A DNA stretch of 64,000 bases. Origin: Symsagittifera roscoffensis. Lineage: Eukaryota; Xenacoelomorpha; Acoela; Convolutidae. Numbering within the stretch: the stretch's first letter is position 1; each line of letters begins with the position of its first letter. Positions 50,627 to 61,212 of this stretch are shown in pieces. The stretch covers positions 27,595,301 to 27,659,300 of the forward strand of contig NC_087066.1 in assembly GCF_963678635.1 (NCBI RefSeq). The letters are read 5' to 3'. The notes below the pieces were generated by a model, which had not been told where the DNA came from, made no database searches, and saw only the letters and a list, made by a program, of their open reading frames with translations. The translations under genes and the position numbers were made by a program.

Positions 50627-53600
50627 ATGGGTGACACTAACGAACTCATGGAATTCCTCTCAGCGAGTCTAGGAGCGACTCTAGACGAGATCTATCAGCG
50701 GCTGATCGATTGTGATTTTACACGAGAAGACCCGGGGTTGGCGATGTTTGTGGTCGCACTCCTCAATGCACTGGGAAGAGAGGGTCGAGGGAATCGCCCT
50801 ACAGAAGTTGTGTTGATGTTGGCCTTCGGTGAGTCCGGGACCGCCGAGAGAGGCCGAAACCGATTGATGAGATGGAGGCGCGGAGAAATGTCTGGCCACG
50901 ACCTGGCTCGTGAGCCAGGACTAGGTGAGCAAAGGGACCACCGGCTAGGTGAGATGCCCTTGCCCGTCCAACCTGCGCAGCCACTCATTGGAGCGAAGAG
51001 ACAACGTGATGGGCCAGGCCCGTCACACTCTGTCGACTCTCCAACAGCTGCTCCTCCCCTAAAGAGAGTGAGAGTGAGCGAGATAGAGATCCAGACGTCG
51101 GAGACGATTGAGACACTGGAGAAGAAGGAGAGAGATCAGAGTGAGCTGTGTGCCAAACTTCAGGAGTACAGGGCCATAGCTCGGGAGAGAGACGAATGGA
51201 AAAAGAAATTTGAAGATCTGCAGGTGGCCTACAAGGAGGATGAGATAAAGCACCTGAAGGAGCTGTGTATGGCGAAGGTGAGCCAAGTGTCACCGGAAAT
51301 CCTGGCGAGCATGAGGTCCTCGGAGGGATCTAACGACACACGCCCCAGGACAACCGCGCAGGAGCTGTGCGCATCGAGAGGACCTGAGGTTCTGGATTTG
51401 CGTGCATCAAAGGGGCCCGAGGCTCCTCAGCAGACACGACCGTCTGCTTCGAGTCAGAGGTTTACGATACCAGACCCTTCTGACACCTATCTAGCTCCTC
51501 AATTTCAGGAATCATTTAACCAAGTGGCCAGAGCCGCGATGGATGAGATCAACAGAGGCACTGAGCGGACACTGGCTAGGATCGTTCCTTCCCAGCGTCG
51601 TGATCATTCATCAAATAGCTCGGAGCGAGCAACCCGCACGATAGCGTGTTCTGCGCCTGGTGGAGTCTTTGAGAAGTCTCGCGTGGTAGACATCAGGAAG
51701 AATCTGATGGCACGTCATCAGTTCACGCAGGTGCCAGCCGAGCATCCTCGAGCCTGCCTGAATGACATGAGCTGGAACCCCGCCACGAACGACCAAGTAA
51801 TTCCCCCAGGGAGTCGCCATTTGATCATTGGAGACAGTTTGGTGAGGGATCTGAATGAGATCTTCGTCTATGGTCATACTACCATTCTGTCCTTTGGAGG
51901 AGCCTCAGTGGCTCAAGTCATCAAAATGATGGAGTTCCAGAGCGAGGATCATTTGGATACATTAATAATAATGCTGGGGACCAATGACGTCTCGAGAGCC
52001 CCCGTGACTCCGGAGAACAAGTGGGAACCTCTATTGGTGTGCCTATTGAACGAATTGAAAGATAAGTATAGACCCAAGCTCGTGATCCTGTGTACGATAC
52101 CACCAAATCCTTTGGTGGGCACTATAGCTGCAGATTTCATGAATGGCAACGTGACGCGGTGGAATGAAATGACCCGCAGTCTGGTGAGAAACAACCCTGG
52201 CGAGTTGCGACTCCTGGATCTCGAAAATATGCTGCGCATGACTGACCACATCGCGCTCACTAAAGATGGAGTGCACTTCAATACCCAACGAGGGAGGCAT
52301 TGGATTAATGATGTGTTTCAGACGCAATTGAGGGAAGTGGAGCAAGAGTCGAGGGCGACCGGTTCTTTGGCTCGGACCAATTCGACCGGAGGGAGTAGAA
52401 TAAGGGCAACCGTGCCCGAATCCCTCGCCAACCGTCTAGGGCCCTTGGCGACGGAGACGGTTGGAGCCGCAACCGTCGCTCCGAGCTCGAACGTGAGAGA
52501 CAGGCTGGGGACTGCTCCTCCTCCCAGGCCGCAATCGATTGGAAGCCGACTCGGCAGATCGGTGGAACAGAACAACAGGAATAACTCCCAGACCGCGTCT
52601 AGGAGGAACGATTCGCCTGCCACGACAAATCCTGCTTCGACAGCAGGACCGTCTACAAGTACCGTGCCAGCGGAGGGGATCGAATCAGGCAGCAGGCTGC
52701 TTTGGAATAGATCAGATCCTAGTCATTGGGGTCAGTATAAGACGGACATGTCGGCGAAGTTGAATATGAATACCTTGACGTGTCGGGAGGATGCGATCAG
52801 AATGACTGGCGGTGAAAGTCCCACAGTGTCGCGACTTTATCGGATACCGGGTGTGGATTGGCTGCTAGCAGAACAGGAGAAATTCAGCTCCTCGACCTCA
52901 CTCCGACATGTAGACCTGGATGGATTACCTCATGACAATACCTTTGGACCTTTAAACACCCGGTCGCTCACCGACGTTCGAGATAGGACCCGGGAAAGGA
53001 CACCACCTGTGCGCAAGGGCAAGTTCCAGACGGAGAACAAGCCCAATAACAAACATCACAAGATGTACAGACAATTCGCTAAACCACCCGGTCAGACGCC
53101 GGGCGAGTATTCGAGGGATTACCCCCGAACTACAACAGTGGTTGGAGACGATAAGAGATACGGGAACCTGAAGGCCCCAATAGGCGATGGCCTTTTTGCA
53201 GCTTATGACCCCTTGGACATGAAGGCTGCCAAATATCTGGTTGTGGCCGGCTCCGATTATCTCTACACGCCCCGTTCTCTATTCTGGCCCGATGTGATTT
53301 TCTTAACGGCGCCTAAACTGGACTGGGGACAGGCGATAGGCATGATGATAAGTGTACGGAGAGTGGTCAGCATGGAGCCGCAGGTAATAGTGGTTGCAGG
53401 CTCAAATGATCATCTGCAAAGCAGGGGCTTATTGTCACGTCTGACGGATGGATCGATCCCGAGTAACGGAGTTATAGGGGAGGCGATAATGACAATGCTC
53501 TCGGCGATGGCCGAGGTAGAGGCAGCAGCAAGACAACGTTTCACCATGAATGTGGTGAAGGTGATCTTCGTATTGTCACCAGGCTACGCTGCGTTGCCTG

Positions 53601-56600
53601 AACCCCTTCAATTTGTGTACACAATGGTCACGACGATAGCAGAGGGGATATTTAACGTGATAATTCCTGCCCCAAACAGAGTGGTGGACCCGGACAATTA
53701 CTATCCGTCCCTATCTGAGCTTCCCGCCGTCTGGGCTGACATCTCGAATGCCATACAGGGGCTCAGAGATTGTAGCACAACTAGGTTGGTGCTAGATGAA
53801 GTTCTGGGGTTGGAGCTGTCCAACGTTGCAAGATTATTGAAGCTAAGACCAGGGGTAGATGACGATCATCTATTAGTACAACAGGTGGCTGATGATCTCT
53901 GGTTCAGACAGATGGATCAGGCAGAGAATGAGCAGGGAAGGATGATCAGAAAGAACATGACGTCAGCAGAGGAGGACCTCATGGCAATGGCTTTGCGTAC
54001 GAAGCCACACAACAATATATGGTTGTACCTGTCACCGAGGCTGTGCACCTTGGGTGAGGACGCGTTTGAACATGCGCCGGCAATAATTAAAGAGATACAT
54101 GTGTATCTGAAGAATCTACTTAATGCCCGGGAGTTGGCTGGAGGCAAGATGTTGAAACTGATGCAAGACGTAAACACGATGTCGCTGGATAAGTTCCAAG
54201 CTGACGTGCTGGCCACAAAGGCACAGTACGAACGATCAGATGCTATCTTGGGTGGAATGGGAGTGGGATGGACGCCATCTTTCCTATCGACGTGCTATCC
54301 GAGGGCATCTAGGAACCTGATCGCGAGTTTCGTCAAAGACATCAGGAAGTTGTCGATTGGCCTGGTGCTAGCCTTATACGTGACATTTGGTCATGAAAAC
54401 TTTGTGAAAGGACCGGCAAACCTCTTTACCCAAGCATTGGCCGATTTGAGATTGGATGGACTCCTGACTCTGATTGCCATGACCTATGGTCGACTGGGAG
54501 ATTTGCTTGTGCTATTACGTTACCCTGAACAACTACAGGGACCCAGTCGTGAGTTCAATGCACAGTTGGAAACCGCCTCGCTCAAGAAGATGAAAGACTG
54601 GAGGACTCTCCTGCTTCAATACCTCTTGCAACAGAACAGAAGCGTCACAGGAGAGGACAAGGTGGCGACGAACGCAGGCGAATGTAAGCAGTATTGTGGC
54701 ATGCCCTTACTAACAGACTTAGCTGTCATGATGCGGATTGATCCGTTGGCTCTGGTCCACGGACTGAGGGAATTCGTCACAGTGGTGTATGGACCGGTGA
54801 TGTCCTTTGCGTTCCCGGATGTGCAAGTTAAAGCGTACAGGAATTCAGTGTTGTACGTCAACCTGGTCTCAGTAGTGGATTGTTCCGTGCTGAATTGGGT
54901 AGAGCAGAGTGAACTGAGAAAGCTGGCTAGCGATGATAGGCTATTCGGAAGAATAGCAGAGCCAGGTTGGGTGTTGATGGACTTCAACAACCACTTCAAA
55001 TGCCGAATGGGCCGTGAGGATCTTTCCCACATCCAGTTTAACCCAAAACTCTGGAATTTGAGACCAGTGGTGAAAGATACAGGAGAGGCTGTGGTAGTAC
55101 CTCAATTGCCGGGAGCCTATGCCCATGCGAAAGAGAATCAACAAACATGGCTTCCTGGGTCCAGGCCGCTGCCGGACCAATGCCATCGATATCCACCGAT
55201 AAGGATGATGTTGTTGGGAGTCACATCTCCCATCATTGCCCCTCGTATCGGAGCAGCTCGTGACGCGGAGAAGAGAATGCTGAAGTGGAGTGGAGGGATG
55301 GAGCCGCGCTTCATCAGCTGGAACGCTGCCGCTGCGCATACGTTTGACTTCTCATTCCCCGATGCCTGGAGCAGGAAAAAGATCAAGGCACTACCCTCCA
55401 GGAGACCAGAGGTCTCGGCTGAAACGTGGAACGAAGTATATTCTTCAGCGGATGACTTATCGAGACTGAAGTGGTCAGGAGAAGCGAAAGTGGTGATGCT
55501 GGAGGTGGCAAGTGAGAGCAGAGGTGGCTCATATATAACGATAGAGGACCTGGCCCCACATGGCGAGGAGTTGGTAGAGTTCCTGGTCGATGATGAATTG
55601 TTTTATCATGCAGGAGACATGGCCGTACCGGCTCGGCCGGATTCGGGCACAGACGCGCGACAAGGACCCTCGGGACCTAGGCCGAAACCTGATGCGGACG
55701 ACGATGAATTGATGGATCAGGACGATAACGATGACGGGACCGGAAGTAAGACGGAGAAACCGGGAGAGACCGATCTAGGAGCGTTGGAAAGGGACTTGCT
55801 AGAGTACCGGTTCAGTGAAGACGACGATGGGGAAGTCGATGGGAGTTTATTGCTAATGGCACCATCGTCCTTCATGTCTCCTACAAAGGAGGCGTCGGCC
55901 GATCTATCTCCGATAGACCCAATAAGCCAGGCTAGAGAGTGCCGAAGCAGGGACCCACAGAAACTGCTTTATGAATCACCAAGGAGGAGGAAAATCGAAG
56001 AGTCAATGAAGATATCGTTCCTCAGCACATTACCAGAAGAAGAATGGGAAAGATATCAAATGGAGTTGGAGGGCAAGACAGGAGCAATCTGGAGCCGAGT
56101 AAACTTCATGGAGAAATCTTGGGACGTGATAAGGCGATATGGGACGCAGTCCATAATGAAGGTGGGATTGAACCAACCCATCATGCGTGAGGTCCTGGAA
56201 AAAATAGTGAGCTCCATGGAGTCGGATGTTCTGACCGAGTCAGTAACAGAAGACAGTGCCGATGATCAGCATGTTGCAAAGAAATTACCTGTCAGACGAG
56301 CCAGGAAAGGGCTGAAGCGACTAAAAGGGAAGACAGGAAGTCGAGCCATGAACCCGAGAGTGGTGAAGTCAAGAGCCAACGCAGTGGTGACCTCTTTAAC
56401 GAGCGCAGGTCGTTCAGGCGAGAGCGGGCAGGGAGATAGTACAACACTGACAGGGGGAGAAAAAGAGAATCTGATACCCCCTATGCTCTTGGCAGGTCTG
56501 ACCGTAACCGCCACAAGGTCGAAGAAGACGGCGCGAACCCTGGCAGACACTAAGTTAGAAATGGAAGTAATCAGTCAATGTGGATCTGGAGGACTTGAAG

Positions 56601-59494
56601 ATTATAGGCCCTCGCGAATCAACATGGCCAAGTTGAAACTGGAAGGACAACTCGACGTGGTCGAGTACAGTCGAATAACTGTGCCGGAATCGGTCCATAT
56701 GGGAGATCCGGCAGGGGGTTATGTGGAGATGTTGAAAGCGAGGAACTCCGCGAGAGGGCACCTGATGGCTTGGAGCGAGAAGAGAGCCATGCAAGAATAT
56801 TTGAAGGGGCTTACGGAGAACTCTAACTTCAATCGAAGAGAGTATGGCACAGTGATGTCATCAGAAGCGAACGAAATCGGATTGGAAAAACTGCTAGAAA
56901 TTTCTTGGAGGGCGGCCCTCCAGAAATACTTCGATGAGACGATGAATGCACCTGCTACTGTGGCAGCATACCTGGCTCATCCTTGCGTGAGAACTGATCT
57001 GCAAATACGACTGGCTTGGTGCTTGATGGGCATCAAAAAGGCGGAGTATGAAGCCAGTAATGACTCGAAATCACGAGAACAGGAGCTAGAGTTAATGGAA
57101 GCTCTACGAGCATTGATTTCGAAAGACGATTCAGCGATAGCATGGGCTAAGCGTAAGGATGCCCTTTGCTTTGTCAGGTTCGTGGTGGATCGCATCCCCA
57201 CTCCTGTGTTGGGAGAATGTATAAAGATCATTCGGCAAAAGGGAGTTGATTGCGAAAGGAACTTCCTTAGGGCACTCCTAGAGCTATATCAGGACATGCC
57301 ATTGACCGTGCCAAGCAAGGAGTCGAATGATATGGAAAGCTATCGCAAGTTGGAAGAGGTGAGAAGATACTCCAACAAAGAATTGAGAGTGAGCAGAGAC
57401 TTGATTGAAGCGGCCAGAGGACAAAAGGAGTTTGCAACACTAGGGAAACTGAAGTCGTTCCAATACGTGTCTGGTATACCAGGGATGGCGTATAATCCCT
57501 TCGTGAACGAAGAAGCCAGGGAAGCATACTTCGACTACGAGCAAGTCACAGTGCTCAACTTCTGGGTTGAAAGGATTAAGGAAATTGGAATGTTGATGGT
57601 GGAACAACCCAAGCTTGGAATTATTTTGGAAGAACGCGTAGTCGAGCCCTCGATTCCCGAGCTAAAAGGGCAAGTGAGTTTTGATTGTGGTTCTTGGGAC
57701 GGTCCCTTGAAAACCAGTCTAGTAGTGATGTGGGAACTCATGAAACCTTCCTGGTGTCCCCATCCTAACGCAGGCTTAATCTGGGACATGACCGCGGATA
57801 TCATGTTAGACCGGGATGATGATGCGAGTCTACATGATCTGGCCATGATACAACACCTGCTGGCCATGAGATTGACGAAGAAGAAGAGCAACCCGTCCAC
57901 GGAGCTGTCCGAGGAAGGTACATCGAGTAATTGGTTGAAGCAAGGCACATGCTTGGCTCAACACAGTGGGATGGAAGGACATGTTTGTAACCTGGGACAC
58001 TGCCTGATTACGCTAAGCGAGCAGCATCGACAACTGGCACGATTGTACGGAAGATTGAGCATGTCAGATAAGAGTGCCATGGAGTTGGTCGCAGACTGCC
58101 ATGGGGTGACGGACGTAAACCTGATCACAGCCTTGGGATTTTGCAGCATGACGAGTTCGATAGAATCGCTCGAGCGCTTGGAGCGTGCCCATGAGCTAGT
58201 GACGTCCCTCAGCGTGGAAATATTCCCTGGAGCATTACAGACAGAACAAAAGATTGGAGGCTGGCGAGAAGCCCTAGAGAATGAAATGAATCTGAAGGAT
58301 AGTGAAGCCTATCACAGACCTACTGGTTCAAAATATATGGTGGGTTCAAGCTCAGCGCCGTATTGTAATAGCAAGTATCCTACGCACATGGTGGTGATGG
58401 ATGCGAGGACGCAACAAGTGTTGGTTGACCAACTTTTCTCTGTGCCAAAGTGCGTGAGGTTGGCCAGAATGTCAGAGAGGTCATATGACTTGTTGGCAAA
58501 GATCTTTCGGGCAGTCCCGAAGAGATCCGAAGGCGAGTTGCAAGACGTTGTGGGTGAAGAGTTCATGAGACTGAACGAAGGAAATGTGAGTGAGTTCGAG
58601 AAACAGAAAGCGAGTGGAGCGTTACCTACTGAATTCCCCACTATAGAAGAGAAAGACGACCTACATAGAATTCTGATGGAAGTGGAACCGTTGCTGGGAG
58701 CCTCAGGGTATCGGACCCGAAGGAACATAGTGAGAACCCATGGGGAGTATCCTTGCCACTGCTTGGCGCAGACGTTGTGGTACCCTAAACGCGGGAATCT
58801 GATCCTAGTCTGGGACGTGGAGGAGTTGTACTCCACGGGGTTGCCCGATCAGAATCAACAAGTGTCAATCGTGGTGGTTAGCGCCATGCTAGCAGTGAGA
58901 TGGTTGGAGGCTAATGCAGACACAAGTGAGCAGGAGACGGCCGTGCCGACTCCTGAACAGCTGAGCAACGTGAAAATGAGTAGTGAATTGGATCTTTTCA
59001 GAACCACCTGCAAGGTTCTGAGAATACCTAAAGCCATTGAAAGAATATGGTCAAGGCAAAGATTGATGCCTTGGTTCCGTGCAGTGATGACATCTTGGAT
59101 GTATGAACGCGCGAAGCGTCACATGTCAAGGAATACGGAAGCCTATCAATCTTTCCAGCTAGATATAGGACCAGGAGCCTATAAACGAGCATTCTTGACG
59201 CACAGAAACGCGGTCACCACAGCGGTGAAGCGGGTAGCTGGAACGCCTTGTGTTACTGAAGATGAGAAGAAAGAGGTCTTAAGAGCTGACCTAGAACGAA
59301 ACGTGAGCCTATGTCTTCACAACAGCTTTTGCAGGAACCGGGAGCAGAAGGTGAATGTGGACTTGCTACCTTGTTGCAAACCGAGGCTGTTGGAACAGGA
59401 GGGTTGGGGCACGGCCCGCAACTCTCTGGACATGTTAGAGAAAGTTCTGGAAGACAGTGACGCTGAACATCAGGATGGAGAAATGATGGAATGA
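50627..59494 (+). CDS. ORF3: 2,955-aa protein with tandem SGNH/GDSL-hydrolase-like domains
   Basis: Starts at ATG 50,627 (MGDTNELMEFLSASLG). Coiled coil about 158-218. First SGNH hydrolase domain about 395-560: block I IIGDSLVRD (Ser404), block III MLGTND (Asn453), block V KDGVHF (Asp547, His550), the set used by esterases/lipases of this fold. A second region about 865-1,060 repeats the layout: VVAGSDYLY (875-877), VVAGSNDHL (925-928) and VDPDN (1,021-1,024). Its spacings are nearly the same but His is replaced by Asn, so it looks inactive. An acidic tract lies near 1,690-1,710 and a basic one near 1,885-1,907. The C-terminal 1,000 residues are unrecognised, with scattered Cys/His (HVCNLGHC, YPCHCL). 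No signal peptide or membrane segment, so not an envelope protein. The frame is intact over 8.9 kb, implying recent selection. Confidence 0.9.
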   Translation: MGDTNELMEFLSASLGATLDEIYQRLIDCDFTREDPGLAMFVVALLNALGREGRGNRPTEVVLMLAFGESGTAERGRNRLMRWRRGEMSGHDLAREPGLGEQRDHRLGEMPLPVQPAQPLIGAKRQRDGPGPSHSVDSPTAAPPLKRVRVSEIEIQTSETIETLEKKERDQSELCAKLQEYRAIARERDEWKKKFEDLQVAYKEDEIKHLKELCMAKVSQVSPEILASMRSSEGSNDTRPRTTAQELCASRGPEVLDLRASKGPEAPQQTRPSASSQRFTIPDPSDTYLAPQFQESFNQVARAAMDEINRGTERTLARIVPSQRRDHSSNSSERATRTIACSAPGGVFEKSRVVDIRKNLMARHQFTQVPAEHPRACLNDMSWNPATNDQVIPPGSRHLIIGDSLVRDLNEIFVYGHTTILSFGGASVAQVIKMMEFQSEDHLDTLIIMLGTNDVSRAPVTPENKWEPLLVCLLNELKDKYRPKLVILCTIPPNPLVGTIAADFMNGNVTRWNEMTRSLVRNNPGELRLLDLENMLRMTDHIALTKDGVHFNTQRGRHWINDVFQTQLREVEQESRATGSLARTNSTGGSRIRATVPESLANRLGPLATETVGAATVAPSSNVRDRLGTAPPPRPQSIGSRLGRSVEQNNRNNSQTASRRNDSPATTNPASTAGPSTSTVPAEGIESGSRLLWNRSDPSHWGQYKTDMSAKLNMNTLTCREDAIRMTGGESPTVSRLYRIPGVDWLLAEQEKFSSSTSLRHVDLDGLPHDNTFGPLNTRSLTDVRDRTRERTPPVRKGKFQTENKPNNKHHKMYRQFAKPPGQTPGEYSRDYPRTTTVVGDDKRYGNLKAPIGDGLFAAYDPLDMKAAKYLVVAGSDYLYTPRSLFWPDVIFLTAPKLDWGQAIGMMISVRRVVSMEPQVIVVAGSNDHLQSRGLLSRLTDGSIPSNGVIGEAIMTMLSAMAEVEAAARQRFTMNVVKVIFVLSPGYAALPEPLQFVYTMVTTIAEGIFNVIIPAPNRVVDPDNYYPSLSELPAVWADISNAIQGLRDCSTTRLVLDEVLGLELSNVARLLKLRPGVDDDHLLVQQVADDLWFRQMDQAENEQGRMIRKNMTSAEEDLMAMALRTKPHNNIWLYLSPRLCTLGEDAFEHAPAIIKEIHVYLKNLLNARELAGGKMLKLMQDVNTMSLDKFQADVLATKAQYERSDAILGGMGVGWTPSFLSTCYPRASRNLIASFVKDIRKLSIGLVLALYVTFGHENFVKGPANLFTQALADLRLDGLLTLIAMTYGRLGDLLVLLRYPEQLQGPSREFNAQLETASLKKMKDWRTLLLQYLLQQNRSVTGEDKVATNAGECKQYCGMPLLTDLAVMMRIDPLALVHGLREFVTVVYGPVMSFAFPDVQVKAYRNSVLYVNLVSVVDCSVLNWVEQSELRKLASDDRLFGRIAEPGWVLMDFNNHFKCRMGREDLSHIQFNPKLWNLRPVVKDTGEAVVVPQLPGAYAHAKENQQTWLPGSRPLPDQCHRYPPIRMMLLGVTSPIIAPRIGAARDAEKRMLKWSGGMEPRFISWNAAAAHTFDFSFPDAWSRKKIKALPSRRPEVSAETWNEVYSSADDLSRLKWSGEAKVVMLEVASESRGGSYITIEDLAPHGEELVEFLVDDELFYHAGDMAVPARPDSGTDARQGPSGPRPKPDADDDELMDQDDNDDGTGSKTEKPGETDLGALERDLLEYRFSEDDDGEVDGSLLLMAPSSFMSPTKEASADLSPIDPISQARECRSRDPQKLLYESPRRRKIEESMKISFLSTLPEEEWERYQMELEGKTGAIWSRVNFMEKSWDVIRRYGTQSIMKVGLNQPIMREVLEKIVSSMESDVLTESVTEDSADDQHVAKKLPVRRARKGLKRLKGKTGSRAMNPRVVKSRANAVVTSLTSAGRSGESGQGDSTTLTGGEKENLIPPMLLAGLTVTATRSKKTARTLADTKLEMEVISQCGSGGLEDYRPSRINMAKLKLEGQLDVVEYSRITVPESVHMGDPAGGYVEMLKARNSARGHLMAWSEKRAMQEYLKGLTENSNFNRREYGTVMSSEANEIGLEKLLEISWRAALQKYFDETMNAPATVAAYLAHPCVRTDLQIRLAWCLMGIKKAEYEASNDSKSREQELELMEALRALISKDDSAIAWAKRKDALCFVRFVVDRIPTPVLGECIKIIRQKGVDCERNFLRALLELYQDMPLTVPSKESNDMESYRKLEEVRRYSNKELRVSRDLIEAARGQKEFATLGKLKSFQYVSGIPGMAYNPFVNEEAREAYFDYEQVTVLNFWVERIKEIGMLMVEQPKLGIILEERVVEPSIPELKGQVSFDCGSWDGPLKTSLVVMWELMKPSWCPHPNAGLIWDMTADIMLDRDDDASLHDLAMIQHLLAMRLTKKKSNPSTELSEEGTSSNWLKQGTCLAQHSGMEGHVCNLGHCLITLSEQHRQLARLYGRLSMSDKSAMELVADCHGVTDVNLITALGFCSMTSSIESLERLERAHELVTSLSVEIFPGALQTEQKIGGWREALENEMNLKDSEAYHRPTGSKYMVGSSSAPYCNSKYPTHMVVMDARTQQVLVDQLFSVPKCVRLARMSERSYDLLAKIFRAVPKRSEGELQDVVGEEFMRLNEGNVSEFEKQKASGALPTEFPTIEEKDDLHRILMEVEPLLGASGYRTRRNIVRTHGEYPCHCLAQTLWYPKRGNLILVWDVEELYSTGLPDQNQQVSIVVVSAMLAVRWLEANADTSEQETAVPTPEQLSNVKMSSELDLFRTTCKVLRIPKAIERIWSRQRLMPWFRAVMTSWMYERAKRHMSRNTEAYQSFQLDIGPGAYKRAFLTHRNAVTTAVKRVAGTPCVTEDEKKEVLRADLERNVSLCLHNSFCRNREQKVNVDLLPCCKPRLLEQEGWGTARNSLDMLEKVLEDSDAEHQDGEMME

Positions 59495-60242
59495 AGATGA
59501 CCGAAGGAGAGAAGAGAAGGAGAAAAAACTTGATTGTCTTTGTGTGTAAAAACTTGAACAAATCAACCAAGTTTTGATTATTGAACTTGTGAAATTTTTT
59601 GTTTTGATCTAGTTTGGTCAGACCAAACTTTGAAAATGTTGCAATTGTTAAAATTGTTGATTTTGTTGATTTTAGTTACTACTATCTATGTATGTATATA
59701 AGGAGCATAGGTGAGTATATTTACCTATTTATTCCCGACTGAAGTTTTTAACCTGTGTAAGACACAAATTCACTGTGTGGCGACATGGTAAGTTTGAGTA
59801 AATTCGCTCGAGAAGGGTGGGTAACTCAATAACTTTCCTAGCCACAGAGTTTCTTAGTTTTAATATTGAAAGGACCGCATAAATGACTAATTATACTTGG
59901 TGAGTGAAGTTAAGTTAATTTTAACGGGTGCGTGGCCGTGCCACGTCCCACTTTTTAATCACAAAGAGCGAAAAGAAGTTTTATAACAAGACGACGTAAG
60001 TAGTCAGAAAAGAAATTTTATCTAGGACACTCCTCATGGTGCAAATTTTGTGAAAATGTTGAAAGGCAGTGAGATGTAGTACGATGCCATTTGTGAACAT
60101 GTAGTGAGTTGAAGTGGAGTAGATAAATTTCGTTTTCTTATGCGATTTGTAAGATTGGTTACAGAAAGCTGGATACCTACTTGACGATAACCCGGTGTTG
60201 TGCGATCAATAGGGACATTGATGGAGACTTGTCCGGGGAGTA
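59495..60242 (+). other. 3' untranslated region and polypurine-like end
   Basis: No gene. The last bases before the 3' LTR are TTGTCCGGGGAGTA (60,229-60,242). GGGGAG is a short purine run that would have to serve as plus-strand primer; it is weak compared with typical polypurine tracts. The 12-mer TTGTCCGGGGAG occurs four more times inside Pol. Confidence 0.5.
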
Positions 60243-61127
60243 TGTGCCATTCTGCCAGATGACACAGCATAACCTTCCCGCGACAGAAAAAAAAGTGACT
60301 AAAGGTCTTATGAACAAAAAAGTGTTGCGACGGAGGGTCAGAATGTTCTAGAATTTTTATTTTTAAAATTTCGATTGGAAGAAGAACATTTCTGAGAAAT
60401 AGAAAAAAGACGGCCATTTTGAATAGAAAAGACGAAAATGAGAACCACGATATAGATTGTGAAGAACAGTTGTATCAGAGACAGAAAAACACGGAGCCTC
60501 TTATCGTGGCAAGAACACACGATAAGGACCTTAGCGACAGATATTTGTGGAGACGGAGGCTTCAGTGGGGGGAAGAGAAATACCACGGAACCCTCCCGGG
60601 ACACGAAATATAGGAGACAAGAGTGTTATCTCAAGAAAATCACAGGAGCGGAGGCTTGGTCCCCCAGAGACTGTTATATGTGAAGGGACTGGGTAAACTG
60701 ACTATAACAGCTGCTGTAATGTCCTAGATCTTAATTAAACACCGATATTATTTGATATTTCAGGACATGAGTAGATAGAAAAAGGAAAGGGTCAATCCAT
60801 CTCCAATGGATTTAATATAAAACTGTCACACAAAAACATAATAAAATAGGTTGTTCGAGCCGTGTTTTTAATGACAATCACGTAGTCTGAGGATCCGAGA
60901 CTCAGCTATGTGGTTGTGTTCGCATGCAAACGAAAGCTGATCAAAAGTCGTTTGACTGATGGCCTAAAAATGGTAACTTTTTACTTTGCCCTAAACAGAC
61001 CAGAAAATCAACTGGCAAGGTCGAGACGGTGAAAAACGAGTAGAATTAAGGTAACTGACGCCTGCCAGTCGTTGATAGGTACTTTTTCTACGCTCCGTCG
61101 CTGTGTGATATTTGGGCGAATGTTACA
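60243..61127 (+). repeat. 3' LTR
   Basis: 885 bp, same ends as the 5' LTR. Differences noticed are near 60,308, 60,322, 60,644, 60,747-60,750 (two) and 61,028. TATA-like box at 60,812 and AATAAA at 60,840. Confidence 0.95.
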
Positions 61128-61212
61128 CTAGACTGTAAACCAGTGTTCAAAAACCTTTGTCCAATTCACAAGTTTTGTGTATGGGACTTTGTTGATTCAA
61201 TACCTAAATGCG
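61128..61212 (+). pseudogene. Small Cys-rich membrane protein, 3' fragment
   Basis: Continues the gene interrupted at 36,684; encodes the Cys-rich end with CPIHKFCVWDF. It overlaps the protease ATG at 61,208. Confidence 0.55.

Larger units (their letters stand above)
36685..61127 (+). mobile_element. Giant (24,443-bp) Ty3/Gypsy-like LTR retrotransposon with SGNH-domain ORF
   Basis: Bounded by 885-bp direct LTRs that begin TG and end CA. The insertion lies in a Polinton gene whose uninterrupted sequence is at 29,705-29,720; CTA is duplicated on both sides (36,682-36,684 and 61,128-61,130). The order is LTR, 3.1-kb structured leader, small basic ORF, Gag-protease, RT-RNase H-integrase-macro-like Pol, a 2,955-aa ORF with tandem SGNH-like domains, 0.75-kb 3' region, LTR. 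The interior is distinctly GC-richer than the surroundings. Coding length (~4,000+ residues beyond Gag) far exceeds a usual 5-9-kb Gypsy element; giant LTR elements are known in planarians (Burro), so size alone has precedent. Confidence 0.95.

Noticed and set aside
50627-59494. ORF3 as an envelope protein
   Set aside because: The position after pol suggests env, but no signal peptide, fusion peptide or membrane anchor was seen.
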